Source: Pseudoalteromonas sp. FUC4 (GTDB lineage Bacteria; Pseudomonadota; Gammaproteobacteria; Enterobacterales; Alteromonadaceae). From it: 64,000 nt of DNA. Position numbers and translations under genes: made by a program. This document shows positions 63,955 to 64,000 of this stretch, piece after piece (position 1 is the first letter of the stretch; every line of letters starts with the position of its first letter). The stretch covers positions 1,075,905 through 1,139,904 of the forward strand of contig NZ_SEUI01000001.1 in NCBI RefSeq assembly GCF_008370255.1. The letters run 5' to 3'. The notes beneath the pieces were generated by a model, which saw only the letters and a program-made list of their open reading frames with translations, was not told where the DNA came from and did not search any database.

Positions 63955-64000
63955 ACACACTCTAAACAAATAAAAATACACAGCCATCTATTATGACAGA

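Overview
The window looks like a chromosomal segment of a marine gammaproteobacterium of the Alteromonadales, most like Pseudoalteromonas. This rests on protein content and low GC; no identity search was possible. Supporting content includes a Pla-1/VolA-type lipoprotein lipase, a large TonB-dependent receptor beside a flavin halogenase-like protein, an Entner-Doudoroff cluster containing its own gap gene, and a FabY-class ketoacyl synthase. No rRNA, tRNA, CRISPR array, prophage or intact insertion sequence was seen.

Layout. 1-8.1 kb: truncated lolC; a LysR regulator divergent from the formaldehyde-detoxification pair frmA-frmB; a small lipoprotein; a BCCT transporter; an MgtC/SapB protein; a DUF1624-like membrane protein. 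8.1-14.3 kb: fabY, divergent from a DJ-1/AraC regulator, then a three-gene minus-strand operon: RimK-like ATP-grasp, GNAT-C39 peptidase fusion, MgtC/SapB. 14.3-16.3 kb: yjdM, a REP/RAYT module (Y1 transposase with three REP-like palindromes) and a GreA/B-family factor. 16.4-26.3 kb: a secD-secF pair with an exported protein upstream, an Atm1-like ABC exporter, an M13 peptidase, yeeN and an LRR-kinase fusion. 26.4-27.5 kb: a sterol desaturase-family protein.

27.7-49.6 kb is a carbohydrate region. The minus-strand order glk, lacI-1, edd, eda, gap makes a glucose/Entner-Doudoroff module. Three identical 14-bp palindromes TGACACCGGTGTCA lie in front of edd (two) and glk (one). A second LacI regulator is followed by a maltodextrin/starch locus: glucoamylase, SLC45-type MFS importer, two GH13 enzymes, a tryptophan-halogenase-like flavoprotein, a TonB-dependent receptor and a divergent cytoplasmic GH13 glucosidase. 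A second palindrome, TG(C/A)ATACGTAT(G/T)CA, recurs three times at these promoters. A model consistent with the sequence: the receptor takes in oligosaccharides, periplasmic or outer-membrane amylases cut them, the MFS protein imports the products, and glucose enters Glk and the Entner-Doudoroff route.

49.6-64 kb: a striking 24-bp perfect terminator stem, a decayed reading frame, a tiny exported protein, topA, an Ig-like lipoprotein, a dicarboxylate/amino-acid symporter, sohB, the Pla-1-type lipase, yciK, rluB and scpB.

The least explained items are the ATP-grasp/GNAT-C39/MgtC operon, the 165-bp self-complementary element at 35013-35178, the nested hairpin at 14366-14415, the halogenase-like gene in a starch locus and the LRR-kinase fusion.
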